A stretch of 40,527 nt of DNA, from the NCBI GenBank assembly GCA_002400495.2, contig NVQL02000080.1:1-40527 (forward strand). Direction: 5' to 3'. The notes beneath the pieces are model-generated. The model was not told where the DNA came from and ran no database searches. It saw only the letters and a program-made list of their open reading frames with translations. The position numbers were made by a program, and so were the translations under genes. Source of the DNA: Alphaproteobacteria bacterium. GTDB lineage: Bacteria > Pseudomonadota > Alphaproteobacteria > Rhizobiales > OSC116. Below are positions 24,919 to 33,511 of the stretch, one piece after another. How positions within the stretch are numbered: position 1 is the first letter of the stretch; each line of letters opens with the position of its first letter.

Positions 24919-26382
24919 TTATTTAGACAAAACAGATGACCGCAAAAGAAAATCTGGAATATGGTCATTTGAACCAAATGCCACAATGTCTTTATCATAT
25001 TTTTTGGCATTTACCTTTGGTTTTGGGGTCTCGCTTTTAGGGCTTTTGACCTCAGGTTTCTTGTCTACCACTGGTTCTTCAACTGCACGGCTAGTCGAGC
25101 GCTCTGGTTTTGCAGTGCGATCATTATTTCGAGTGGAAGGTTTACGAGAACCAGCACCTAATTTATATTTTTCGGGGCCACGATGACCATTATTACGGCT
25201 AGCACGCCCTGGGCGGCCACGCAGTTTAGATGACACTTCATAATCATCTTCGCTTGGCGCTTCACCTTCCCATTTTATGGGTTCTTCAGTTAACTTCTCA
25301 ATAGCTTTTATTTGTCTTATGTCATCAAAAGTCACCATAGAGATGGCGACGCCGCTGCGTCCCGCGCGGCCAGTACGGCCAATGCGATGCACATAATCTT
25401 CTGGTTGCATGGGTATATCAAAATTAATCACATGGCTTACATTGGGAATGTCAAGTCCACGTGCTGCCACGTCAGAGGCCACCAAAATTTGCAATTCATT
25501 ATTTTTAAATTTTGCCAAAACTTCCATACGTGCCGATTGTGCCATATCACCATGCAGGGCGCCAACATCAAATTTATGAACCAATAAAGATTTAAGAATA
25601 ATCTCTACATCTTTTTTCCGATTGGCAAAAATAATGGCATTTTTAATTTCTATTCCGTTCAGTATATCTCTTAAACATTGGCGCTTTTCTTTATGCCCAG
25701 ATGGTGCATAAACCACCTTTTGTTCAATTGTATTGGCAGTCGTTGCGGCACGTGCCACTTCAACCCGCACAGGGTTTTGCAAAAATTTATCAGCCAACAC
25801 TTGAATTTCCTTCGGCATCGTAGCCGAGAAAAGTAAAGTTTGGCGGGTAAAAGGTATGAGTTTAGATATGCGCTCAATATCAGGAATAAAGCCCATATCT
25901 AACATACGGTCAGCTTCATCAATGACAAAATATTCAACCCGCGTGAGCATTAGCTTACCGCGTTCAAAATGGTCCATCATACGGCCAGGTGTAGCAATCA
26001 ATACATCTGCACCACGGTCTAAAATACGTTCTTGGTCTTTAAATGCCACACCGCCAATTAGCAACGCGACGGATAATTTATGGCGTTTGCCATATTTTTC
26101 AAAGTTTTCAAATACTTGTGCTGCCAATTCACGTGTCGGGCATAATATAAGTGAGCGCGGCATACGGGCGCGGGCGCGGCCTGTTTCCAATTTGGTCAGC
26201 AACGGCAATGTGAAGGAGGCGGTCTTACCAGTACCAGTTTGGGCAATGCCCAACACATCGCGGCCTTTCAAAATTTCGGGAATGGCAGCGGTTTGAATCG
26301 GTGTTGGCACGGTATAGCCAATTTCATCAATGGTGTCGGTAACTTTTTTACTTAATCCGAGGTCGGAAAATAACATGTACAT
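24919..26382 (-). CDS. DEAD-box ATP-dependent RNA helicase (RhlE/DeaD-like)
   Basis: 487 residues. All core motifs are present in order: F-S-D-L-G-L with the Q motif P-T-P-I-Q, A-Q-T-G-T-G-K-T (I), P-T-R-E-L-A (Ia), T-P-G-R (Ib), D-E-A-D (II), S-A-T (III), V-A-S-D-V-A-A-R-G-L-D (V) and H-R-I-G-R-T-G-R-A-G (VI). The tail from about 385 is basic and disordered, rich in Arg, Lys, Pro and Ser, suitable for nonspecific RNA contacts. It remodels RNA in ribosome assembly or decay; the core resembles RhlE, but the subfamily is not certain. AGGA five bases before the ATG supports this start. It lies downstream of parE with 162 bases between. Confidence 0.94.
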   Translation of the reverse strand: MYMLFSDLGLSKKVTDTIDEIGYTVPTPIQTAAIPEILKGRDVLGIAQTGTGKTASFTLPLLTKLETGRARARMPRSLILCPTRELAAQVFENFEKYGKRHKLSVALLIGGVAFKDQERILDRGADVLIATPGRMMDHFERGKLMLTRVEYFVIDEADRMLDMGFIPDIERISKLIPFTRQTLLFSATMPKEIQVLADKFLQNPVRVEVARAATTANTIEQKVVYAPSGHKEKRQCLRDILNGIEIKNAIIFANRKKDVEIILKSLLVHKFDVGALHGDMAQSARMEVLAKFKNNELQILVASDVAARGLDIPNVSHVINFDIPMQPEDYVHRIGRTGRAGRSGVAISMVTFDDIRQIKAIEKLTEEPIKWEGEAPSEDDYEVSSKLRGRPGRASRNNGHRGPEKYKLGAGSRKPSTRNNDRTAKPERSTSRAVEEPVVDKKPEVKSPKSETPKPKVNAKKYDKDIVAFGSNDHIPDFLLRSSVLSK

Positions 26383-26544
26383 TTGATCCTAAATCATATT
26401 TAATTCTTAACGCTCCGCAACGTGTATACCGCATATATAAAGGGGATTAGAAGGATCGTCAACAAAGCTTTTGGAACATGATTAATTGAGTTTGGCTCAG
26501 ATTTGAGCAAATTATGGTTAATCTCAACCATCTAGAGTTGGATT

Positions 26545-28719
26545 TTAAATGTCCAATTCAGCTCCATCGGCGAATTCGGCATTCTGTTGAATGAATTGAA
26601 AGCGCGCTTCAGGTTTAGAACCCATCAATTGCTCAACCACTGTGGCTGTCAATTCAATTTCGTCTTCATCAATCCCCACTTGCAATAAAGTTCGTTTTTC
26701 AGCCAGCATGGTGGTTTCTTTTAATTGCGCGGGCATCATTTCACCAAGGCCTTTAAAACGCCCAATGTCAATCTTACCGCGGCCATTAAACTCAGTTTTC
26801 ATCAATTCATCTTTATGATCATCATCCCGAGCGTATAATGTTTTGGCGCCTTGGGTGATGCGGTAAAGCGGCGGCACTGCCAAATATAAATGCTTGTTTT
26901 TAATCAAATCAGGAATTTCACGGTAGAAGAATGTAATCAATAAAGAGGCAATATGCGCGCCATCAACATCGGCATCAGTCATGATGATGATTTTTTCATA
27001 ACGTAAATCGGAGTTAGAATATTTGCTACCAGTGCCCACGCCTAAAGCCAACAAAAGGTCATTAATTTGTTGGTTCGCCGCCAATTTGGCCGCTGTCGCA
27101 TTCGCTACATTCAAAATTTTACCACGCAATGGCAAAATGGCTTGGTTTTTACGGTTACGGGCTTGCTTGGCACTGCCGCCCGCACTGTCACCTTCGACAA
27201 TAAATAATTCAGTGCCCTCAGCGCTGTTGATAGAACAATCGGCAAGCTTGCCAGGCAAGCGCAATCTACGCGTGGCAGCTTTGCGGCTCACCTCTTTGTC
27301 TTTTTTGCGTTTTAACCGCTCATCAGAACGGTCAACAGCCCATTCAAGCAATCTGTCGGCTTGTCTGGGGTTTGATGTTAGCCAATGGTCAAACGGGTCA
27401 CGCAAAGTGCTTTCTACAATACGAGTGGCTTCGCTGGATGAAAGTTTTTCTTTGGTTTGACCCTGAAATTCAGGTTCGCGAATGAATACCGAAAGCAAAA
27501 TGCCCACGCCAGTCAAAACATCATCGCCAATAATTTGCGAAGTCTTTTTTACATTTTTTAAATCGCCGTAGGCTTTTAAACCCTTAAGCAATGCCCCGCG
27601 CATACCCGCTTCATGCGTACCACCATCAATGGTCGGCACAGTGTTACAATAACTGTTTACAAAGCCATCGCCCAAATACCACGCAATTGCCCATTCAACC
27701 GAGCCATGGCCACCATCTTTGGTGGTCTTGCCTCTGAATATCTCTTCAGTGATGCGGGTTTTGCCCTTAATTCGTGTCTCTAAATAATCTGACAACCCAT
27801 TTGGAAAATGGAATGTCTCTTTAAGCGGTGTTGTGTCATTCTCGCCAATTAGTTCAGGCGCACAGCTCCATCTAATTTGCACCCCACCATAAAGGTAAGC
27901 TTTGGCGCGAGTCATTTTATAGACACGGCTGGCACGAAACTTAGCTTTAGCACCAAAAATCTGATGATCAGGCTTAAACCGCACCTTGGTACCACGGCGG
28001 TTTTTAATCGGGCCCAAATGCTCAAGCCCGCCTTGCGGCGAACCACGGCTAAATGTTTGGCGATAAAGCTGCTGCCCCCGCGCCACTTCCACAATTAAAT
28101 CTTCAGATAACGCATTCACCACGGATGCACCCACACCATGTAAACCGCCAGATGTTTCATAAACATCCGAGTTAAATTTACCGCCTGCATGCAACACGGT
28201 AAAAATCACCTCAAGTGCTGATTTATTCTCAAATTTAGGATGCGGATCAATCGGCATGCCGCGGCCATTGTCAGTCACAGTTACATAGCCGTCTACATCG
28301 AGTGAAACGTCAATCCAACTGGCATGGCCAGCCACCACTTCATCCATGCTGTTATCGATAATTTCGGCAAATAAATGATGCAGAGCTTTTTCGTCTGTGC
28401 CACCAATATACATACCAGGGCGATGGCGCACAGGCTCAAGCCCTTCTAAAATTTCAATGTCAGCCGCACCATAATCTTCTTCGCCCTTGGTTTTACCAAC
28501 AGGCTGGCTCGACATGTCGATTTCAGGCACGGCTTCGGCCACAACTGATTCGCTATTTGTCGCAGGCTTTGTGTCTGGTAAACTAGCCGTAGGCACAGGT
28601 TTTTGAGCCGCAGCTTGAACCAACGGGTCAGCGGTTTCTACTTTGTTTTCATTTGGTTTTTTAATCGGCTTTGCGCCGTTTGATGTCTGCAATAGGCCAC
28701 CAAATAAATCATCTGTCAT
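26545..28719 (-). CDS. parE: DNA topoisomerase IV subunit B
   Basis: 724 residues. An unusual Pro/Ala/Lys-rich N-terminal extension of about 80 residues precedes the GHKL ATPase: E-I-I-D-N-S-M-D-E-V, D-N-G-R-G-M-P-I-D and G-G-L-H-G-V-G-A-S-V-V-N-A-L-S. The TOPRIM domain follows with V-E-G-D-S-A-G-G-S-A-K-Q-A-R-N-R and I-M-T-D-A-D-V-D-G-A-H. With ParC it decatenates daughter chromosomes. The combination R-N-R-K-N-Q-A-I-L-P-L-R-G-K-I-L-N-V and overall length favour ParE over GyrB, though the two are paralogues and this was not tested by alignment. Divergent from the thioredoxin-like gene. Confidence 0.93.
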   Translation of the reverse strand: MTDDLFGGLLQTSNGAKPIKKPNENKVETADPLVQAAAQKPVPTASLPDTKPATNSESVVAEAVPEIDMSSQPVGKTKGEEDYGAADIEILEGLEPVRHRPGMYIGGTDEKALHHLFAEIIDNSMDEVVAGHASWIDVSLDVDGYVTVTDNGRGMPIDPHPKFENKSALEVIFTVLHAGGKFNSDVYETSGGLHGVGASVVNALSEDLIVEVARGQQLYRQTFSRGSPQGGLEHLGPIKNRRGTKVRFKPDHQIFGAKAKFRASRVYKMTRAKAYLYGGVQIRWSCAPELIGENDTTPLKETFHFPNGLSDYLETRIKGKTRITEEIFRGKTTKDGGHGSVEWAIAWYLGDGFVNSYCNTVPTIDGGTHEAGMRGALLKGLKAYGDLKNVKKTSQIIGDDVLTGVGILLSVFIREPEFQGQTKEKLSSSEATRIVESTLRDPFDHWLTSNPRQADRLLEWAVDRSDERLKRKKDKEVSRKAATRRLRLPGKLADCSINSAEGTELFIVEGDSAGGSAKQARNRKNQAILPLRGKILNVANATAAKLAANQQINDLLLALGVGTGSKYSNSDLRYEKIIIMTDADVDGAHIASLLITFFYREIPDLIKNKHLYLAVPPLYRITQGAKTLYARDDDHKDELMKTEFNGRGKIDIGRFKGLGEMMPAQLKETTMLAEKRTLLQVGIDEDEIELTATVVEQLMGSKPEARFQFIQQNAEFADGAELDI

Positions 28720-28832
28720 ACTTGTCTTTTCGCCGCGTCTAAAGTTTACATGTCTCGTTTATTAATTTATAGTAACATTAGCTTCATTGGCAAGTTGTTT
28801 GGTTAATTGCCCATTTTTAGAAGGGAAAAACA

Positions 28833-29384
28833 ATGGCTCTTATACACACCCCCATTTGTGACTTTGGCAAATCAGCGCCAGATTTTCTCCTGCCCGCCAC
28901 CGATGGCAAAAATTATAGCTTTGCTGATATTAAAGGCGAACGCGGCACACTAATCATGTTCATCTGCAACCATTGCCCCTATGTAAAAGCCATTGCTGAC
29001 CGCATTGCCAGCGATGCCAAAAAATTGCAACGTTTAGGCATTGGTGTCGCCGCCATTAGCGTCAATGATGTTGCCGATCACCCCGAAGATGATTTCGAAC
29101 ATATGAAAATCGAAGCGCGGCTTAACGATTTTAGCTTTCCCTACATGTATGACGAAAGCCAAGCCAGCGCCAAGGCCTATGGCGCCATCTGTACGCCCGA
29201 TTTTTTTGGCTATAATGCCGACAATAAATTGCAATATCGCGGCAGGCTCGATGCCTCAGGCATTCATGCCGCCACATTAGATATCAAGCGCGATCTGCTA
29301 GATGCCATGCAAATGATTGCCGAAACAAGCCACGGCCCCGTCGATCAAATCGCCTCGGCAGGCTGTTCAATTAAATGGAAATAA
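28833..29384 (+). CDS. Thioredoxin-fold protein of the AhpC/TSA-like family
   Basis: 183 residues, no signal peptide. The fold opens S-A-P-D-F-L-L-P-A-T-D-G-K-N-Y-S-F and the active-site motif is F-I-C-N-H-C-P-Y-V, a CXXC in the position expected for a redox-active thioredoxin-like protein. A second conserved element, A-I-C-T-P-D-F-F-G-Y, holds another cysteine next to the cis-proline. This widespread family (often annotated as thioredoxin family protein) is presumed to act in peroxide or disulfide reduction; substrates are not established. AGAAGGGA precedes the ATG. It is transcribed alone, divergent from parE and convergent with the regulator at 29405. Confidence 0.88.
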   Translation: MALIHTPICDFGKSAPDFLLPATDGKNYSFADIKGERGTLIMFICNHCPYVKAIADRIASDAKKLQRLGIGVAAISVNDVADHPEDDFEHMKIEARLNDFSFPYMYDESQASAKAYGAICTPDFFGYNADNKLQYRGRLDASGIHAATLDIKRDLLDAMQMIAETSHGPVDQIASAGCSIKWK

Positions 29385-29404
29385 TGCGGTTTAAACCCAC
29401 GGCA

Positions 29405-29599
29405 TCAGCTCTCATCCTTAAAAATATCTTCAATCGCCTGCTCAAACAACCGCGCTATCTTAAACGCCAAGGGCAAGGATGGGTCATACCTGCCGCTCTC
29501 AATGGCGTTAATCGATTGTCGCGACACCTCTAGCTTTTCACCCAGAACAGCCTGCGACCAGCCCCGCTCAGCCCGCAACATTTTCAGCTTATTCTTCAT
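29405..29599 (-). CDS. Small Cro/CI-type (XRE) transcriptional regulator
   Basis: 64 residues from the ATG at 29599, with AAAGGG seven bases upstream; a TTG two codons earlier is possible. It is essentially only a helix-turn-helix: K-N-K-L-K-M-L-R-A-E-R-G-W-S-Q, L-G-E-K-L-E-V-S-R-Q-S-I-N-A-I-E-S-G-R-Y-D-P-S, and I-A-R-L-F. This short subfamily usually sits next to small membrane-protein genes and acts as a repressor. Its start overlaps the end of the membrane-protein gene by 11 bases, so it is the last gene of the lepB-membrane-membrane-regulator operon. The palindromes at 31250-31303 are good candidates for its operators (inference). Confidence 0.92.
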   Translation of the reverse strand: MKNKLKMLRAERGWSQAVLGEKLEVSRQSINAIESGRYDPSLPLAFKIARLFEQAIEDIFKDES

Positions 29600-30044
29600 G
29601 GCCAAACCCTTTTTCTTTGGCTCTTATAAAACCCAGAGAAATCGAAAAGCCTAACCAAAATATAGGCACAAGCCAAAATATTGGCAATGCAGGCAGCCTT
29701 AAAAGCATTTCAACCATGCCCCATCCAGTCGCCATTGCCAACATGCATAACAGGCCAATCAACAAAGCCTTAATCTGTATCATACGCATATATTCATCTA
29801 GTTCGGTAATGAACCGCCAGTGCGCCCATGCCATGCCCCCAATCGCTATAATGGGTATAACGGCTAAGGCATAATATACAGCCTTGGCTAACCCCATATT
29901 GCCTTGCGACCAAAAATTAAATACTGATTGCGAGGTTATCATACCGTCCCGAGCCCATACGGCGGTGGCAATGCTGATTATATATAGCCCCATTGCAGGT
30001 AAGGCCATTTTATAATAACGATGAATGGCTTGTTTTTCAGTCAT
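29589..30044 (-). CDS. Four-helix inner-membrane protein, twin B of the lepB-XRE cassette
   Basis: 151 residues of unknown function. Four hydrophobic segments are visible (about 13-31, 55-75, 90-112 and 118-140), so an integral membrane protein. It is clearly related to its upstream neighbour: both have Y-Y-K near the start, M-G-L-Y-x-I in helix one, and the loop E-Y-x-R-x-x-Q-I-K-A followed by G-L-x-x-M-L and W-G-x-x-E. Its start overlaps the neighbour's stop by eight bases and its stop overlaps the regulator start, so all are translationally coupled. Similar membrane proteins commonly accompany short XRE regulators; no activity is established. Confidence 0.85.
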   Translation of the reverse strand: MTEKQAIHRYYKMALPAMGLYIISIATAVWARDGMITSQSVFNFWSQGNMGLAKAVYYALAVIPIIAIGGMAWAHWRFITELDEYMRMIQIKALLIGLLCMLAMATGWGMVEMLLRLPALPIFWLVPIFWLGFSISLGFIRAKEKGFGHEE

Positions 30045-30438
30045 GTTTTTTATCCCTATGGTTTAAAAACGCTTCAGTGACGCCATACCCCACACAGAAT
30101 ATAACCAAAAACCACAAGCTTGGCAGGCGCGCCACATCAGCAACCTCTTCCAATATGCCCCAACTAGCCGAGATAGAAAGCATCAGCGCCAAACCAACCA
30201 TCATAGCCTTGATTTGCCGTGAACGTAAATATTCATCCATACTATTCACATAGTGCCAATGTTCCGCAATTCCATATAACAAAGCTAAAATCGGCACAAG
30301 TGTCAGCCCATAGAGAATAAAAATCGAAAAATCCATATATTTACGCATTAACGACACGCCAATCATGCCAATCAAATACAACCCCATAGATATGGCGAAT
30401 GATTTATAATAACGTTTTTTTGCCAACTTCATTTCCAT
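30037..30438 (-). CDS. Four-helix inner-membrane protein, twin A of the lepB-XRE cassette
   Basis: 133 residues from the ATG at 30438, chosen for the GAGGAG six bases upstream; a TTG at 30462 would overlap lepB. Four hydrophobic segments (about 13-31, 39-57, 77-95 and 101-120). The cytoplasmic-looking loop D-E-Y-L-R-S-R-Q-I-K-A-M-M-V-G-L is shared with the downstream twin, showing tandem duplication and divergence. Function unknown. It lies 13 bases after the lepB stop and overlaps twin B by eight bases, so it is part of one transcript controlled by the operators at 31250-31303. Confidence 0.85.
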   Translation of the reverse strand: MEMKLAKKRYYKSFAISMGLYLIGMIGVSLMRKYMDFSIFILYGLTLVPILALLYGIAEHWHYVNSMDEYLRSRQIKAMMVGLALMLSISASWGILEEVADVARLPSLWFLVIFCVGYGVTEAFLNHRDKKHD

Positions 30439-30451
30439 AATAGTCTCCTCT

Positions 30452-31234
30452 TTATTTATCAAAGCTAGTGAGCGATCGGAACATACGCTCGGTTCTTAAA
30501 TTCTGTGGCCAATTCCAAAATTCCCAAAACACCCCGCCCCAAGAGTCGCTGCTATGAGCAAAAGATAATAATATAAAATCCGCACGCCCCACAATGTCTT
30601 CAAATGCCACCATGCGCACAACGTCTTGAAAGCGGCTATCATTAGAATTATCGCGGCTGTCACCCATCATAAAATAATGGCCTTCGGGTATATGGTAAAC
30701 ACCCGTATGGTCAGCACGCACATCACCATAATTTAAAACCTGGTGCGCCACTCCATTGGGCAGGGTTTCGATATAACGGCCAACAGTTTCTATTTTGCCA
30801 TATATGTCAGTCTCATCAAAATCACTAGTTTTGACTAACCCAACCGCTTTGCCATTAATCTGCAATATGCCATCTACCATTTGTATTTCATCACCAGGCA
30901 AGCCAACCAAACGTTTTATATAATCGGTTGTTTGGTCAACGCCCCGAAACACCACAATGTCACCCAATTTAGGCTCAACACCAAATATACGCCCCGCAAT
31001 GGGCAAAGCAGAAAACGGAGCGCTGTGCTTGGAATACCCATAAGCATATTTGCTGATATAGAGATAATCGCCAATCAATAATGACGGCACCATTGATGCA
31101 GTGGGAATAAACACCAAAGTGAATATAAAGCTGCGAATAACCAAAGCAATCAACAAAGCTTGCACCACAATTTTTACCAATTCCCAAATCTCGCGGGGCA
31201 TGCTTTTGTTTTTTGTTTTCGTTTCACTGATCAT
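30452..31234 (-). CDS. lepB: Signal peptidase I
   Basis: 260 residues from the ATG at 31234; a GTG at 31246 would add four. One membrane segment (about 20-42) precedes the S26 domain. The catalytic serine is S47 in P-T-A-S-M-V-P-S-L and the general-base lysine K107 in D-Y-I-K-R-L-V-G-L-P-G-D. The box G-D-S-R-D-N-S-N-D-S-R-F follows near 196. It removes signal peptides at the periplasmic face of the inner membrane. In Hyphomicrobiales the housekeeping lepB is usually near acpS and rnc; this copy instead heads an operon with two small membrane proteins and an XRE regulator, so it may be an accessory copy. Whether another lepB exists cannot be seen. Confidence 0.93.
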   Translation of the reverse strand: MISETKTKNKSMPREIWELVKIVVQALLIALVIRSFIFTLVFIPTASMVPSLLIGDYLYISKYAYGYSKHSAPFSALPIAGRIFGVEPKLGDIVVFRGVDQTTDYIKRLVGLPGDEIQMVDGILQINGKAVGLVKTSDFDETDIYGKIETVGRYIETLPNGVAHQVLNYGDVRADHTGVYHIPEGHYFMMGDSRDNSNDSRFQDVVRMVAFEDIVGRADFILLSFAHSSDSWGGVFWEFWNWPQNLRTERMFRSLTSFDK

Positions 31235-31249
31235 TTTTAAACTCACATA

Positions 31250-31303
31250 TGTAAAGTAAGCTTAACATAATGCCGAAATTACAATTGTCAAGTAAGCTTT
31301 ACA
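31250..31303 (-). promoter_or_regulatory. Paired 18-base palindromic operators over the lepB-cassette promoter
   Basis: TGTAAAGTAAGCTTAACA (31250-31267) and TGTCAAGTAAGCTTTACA (31286-31303) share the form TGTNAAG-TAAG-CTTNACA, each an inverted repeat with one mismatch, 36 bases centre to centre. On the minus strand the upstream copy contains TTGACA (complement of 31286-31291), a perfect -35. TATGTT (complement of 31264-31269) lies 16 bases on as -10, inside the downstream copy. Both promoter elements are therefore covered, the expected layout for autorepression, most simply by the XRE protein of the operon. Confidence 0.75.
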
Positions 31304-31349
31304 AAAAATCTAAAAAGCATTAAAATTCCAATCAACCTAATAAACAGAT

Positions 31350-31559
31350 TTATGGGTCAGAATTTTCATCATCTTTGCTCTTTTCCTTGGCCTTTTTAGC
31401 TTGCGTAGCGTCATAGGCAGCGCCGAAGCAAATGCCCAGCGCAATGCCCAGCCCGACATTGTTAATCGCCGCGCCAAAAGCAACACCAAGCGCAATACCA
31501 ATGCCAATACCGTAGCCTGCTTTGTCTTTTTTGGATTTTTTGCTTTTGCCGTCAGTCAT
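31350..31559 (-). CDS. Glycine-zipper small membrane protein
   Basis: 69 residues. A lysine-rich N-terminus (about 1-13) leads to a 35-residue hydrophobic centre with glycine at regular four-residue spacing (G-I-G-I-G-I-A-L-G-V-A-F-G, then G-L-G-I-A-L-G-I-C-F-G), and a charged Lys/Asp/Glu tail. Glycine zippers pack helices in membranes and some form oligomers or pores; this protein's role is unknown. GGGAGC seven bases before the ATG supports translation. It lies 22 bases downstream of the serine hydrolase stop on the same strand, so the two are likely co-transcribed, and its own end is followed by the lepB promoter region. Confidence 0.8.
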   Translation of the reverse strand: MTDGKSKKSKKDKAGYGIGIGIALGVAFGAAINNVGLGIALGICFGAAYDATQAKKAKEKSKDDENSDP

Positions 31560-31581
31560 TATTCTGCTCCCAATAAATCAT

Positions 31582-33339
31582 CTATTTAAATGCAGGAATG
31601 ATAAAATCTTCAATCATACTCGTTGTCGGTACATCAGGGCTAAAATTATTAGCGGTCATAATCACCGCAAGGTCGAGCTCTGCAAACAATAATAATTCTT
31701 GCCCACCCCAGCCTTCGGCCGAATCTTGGCTATAAGTTTTGCCATCAACCACATAATCCTTACCCCACCAAAAATACCCATAATCGGTAAGGACGCTCAT
31801 TTTGGTTGGCGTGTGATTGGCAAACGAGTCTTTAACCCAATTTTCAGGCAATAAGGCCTGGCCGTCCCAAACTCCATCATTCAGCATCAACTCGCCAATT
31901 TTGGCCAAATCGCGCGGCCTTAGCATCACACCACCAGCGGTATTGATACGCCCATCCATTTGTTCTTGCCACAGCAAATTTTCAAATCCCAAGGCTTTTA
32001 AGCTGCTGGTTTTCTGCAAATAGTCCAAAACGCTGTCTGCACCCGTGGCGTTCTTCAATATTGCGCCAATCACCGTCACATAACCACCACTATAGGTGAA
32101 CACTTCACCAGGCTGGTTAATTAACTCAAGCGATAAAGTAAACTCAACACTATCCTCACTCATGGCTTCTTGCATGCGGATATTCTTCGGGTCGCTATAA
32201 GGCGGGTTCTGCTCATTCCAATCAAAGCCAGCACTCATGCTCAGCAAGTGCTTAATTGTAATTGCCTGTTTGCCATCCTTAAGCAAATGCCTATATCGCG
32301 GCAGATATTTGCCAATCGGCTCGTCAACACTGCCAATAAAGCCTTGCTTAATGGCACTGCCAATCAATAAAGACGTAATGCTCTTGCTAACCGATTGCAT
32401 TTGATGCGCTTGTGTGCGGCCAAAATAGTTATAATATTGCTCAACCACTAATCTGCCATCTTTAACAATTAGCAAACTATCAATCTCACCATAGGCACCA
32501 GCCTCAATATTCTCAATTAATTTATAAATGAGTTTTTCAGAACCAATCACATCACTAAGAGCCGCAACCTTCAAGCCATCATTCAGCGCATCAGGTACGG
32601 CATAACCCGACGATTCAACACTAACATCACTTAAATCACCAAGCTTTTTCTGTTCATCTAAAATCAAATCAAGCCGCGTAAAATCAATCAATTGACCTTT
32701 TTGGTCTAAAGTCAGCGCATTGACAGCATCGCCATCAGGCTTAAAGCTAAAAATAATATCTTCCATATTCAAGATATAAAATTCACTATCATTTTTGCGC
32801 ACCAATTGCACTTGGTTGCCATTGGGGTTCTTAAAATAAAGCTCACTATCTTTCATCAAAAATTCAATAGTGGTTTGCGATAATGTCGCCGCAGAAATGG
32901 CATATTTACCAATAATTTTATCAGTCTCAATGGCAGCCTTGGTTATACTGCCTTCATTTGTGCCACTGGTGTCGACACTCAATTTTTGCGGTGGGTTTAC
33001 CAACAAGCCCGCAATTTCGCCAGTCTCACCAAGCCTAATTTTTAATGCAATTTTATGTGTCGCGGTGGTCACAACATAGTCTAGCTCATCGCCAGTAATT
33101 TCAACGGGATCGCCTACCAATTCATAAACCTCACCCATCATAGCGCGAATTTTAGCCAATGGCGCAATCGCCAAAAATGTCGGCTCAAACTGCTCAACCT
33201 GTGCGGGTTGGCCGTTAAATATCTCAACTATCACTTTAACTTCCGCTTCGCCAGCATGGGCGAATACGGCGCCATAAAAAAACATCAATCCCGTTAATAG
33301 AGTGCGGGTAAAATGTCGAGATCTAGGTTTATATGTCAT
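31582..33339 (-). CDS. Exported serine hydrolase of the beta-lactamase class C-like family
   Basis: 585 residues. A signal peptide (about 1-30, ending F-A-H-A-G) directs export. Residues about 31-260 form a region I do not recognise. The catalytic domain (about 270-580) has S316-V-S-K319 as nucleophile and base, Y-S-G-G-Y near 420 in place of Y-x-N, and G-W-G-G-Q near 545 at the usual third-motif position. This arrangement resembles the esterase or 6-aminohexanoate-dimer-hydrolase branch more than true beta-lactamases. Possible substrates are esters, amides or D-amino-acid peptides; none can be assigned. Not obviously part of either flanking membrane-protein cassette. The 172 bases upstream hold no gene and no clear operator. 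Confidence 0.88.
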   Translation of the reverse strand: MTYKPRSRHFTRTLLTGLMFFYGAVFAHAGEAEVKVIVEIFNGQPAQVEQFEPTFLAIAPLAKIRAMMGEVYELVGDPVEITGDELDYVVTTATHKIALKIRLGETGEIAGLLVNPPQKLSVDTSGTNEGSITKAAIETDKIIGKYAISAATLSQTTIEFLMKDSELYFKNPNGNQVQLVRKNDSEFYILNMEDIIFSFKPDGDAVNALTLDQKGQLIDFTRLDLILDEQKKLGDLSDVSVESSGYAVPDALNDGLKVAALSDVIGSEKLIYKLIENIEAGAYGEIDSLLIVKDGRLVVEQYYNYFGRTQAHQMQSVSKSITSLLIGSAIKQGFIGSVDEPIGKYLPRYRHLLKDGKQAITIKHLLSMSAGFDWNEQNPPYSDPKNIRMQEAMSEDSVEFTLSLELINQPGEVFTYSGGYVTVIGAILKNATGADSVLDYLQKTSSLKALGFENLLWQEQMDGRINTAGGVMLRPRDLAKIGELMLNDGVWDGQALLPENWVKDSFANHTPTKMSVLTDYGYFWWGKDYVVDGKTYSQDSAEGWGGQELLLFAELDLAVIMTANNFSPDVPTTSMIEDFIIPAFK

Positions 33340-33511
33340 AATTTTATTCCTATGATTATGTTTGGGTACAATATAGTCGTTATTTCAAACCACTCAATTG
33401 ACCAAATTTGTCGATGATATATGCATTTTTGAATGGTTTGGACGCCACAAAGTCTAGCGCACACACCATATAGTTTTGATTCTTTTAACCAATAAATTGC
33501 TATATCTATTT

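Noticed and set aside
31582-33339. True class C beta-lactamase
   Set aside because: The second and third motifs are Y-S-G and G-W-G-G-Q rather than Y-A-N and K-T-G, and there is a large extra N-terminal region; an esterase or amidase-like hydrolase is more likely.
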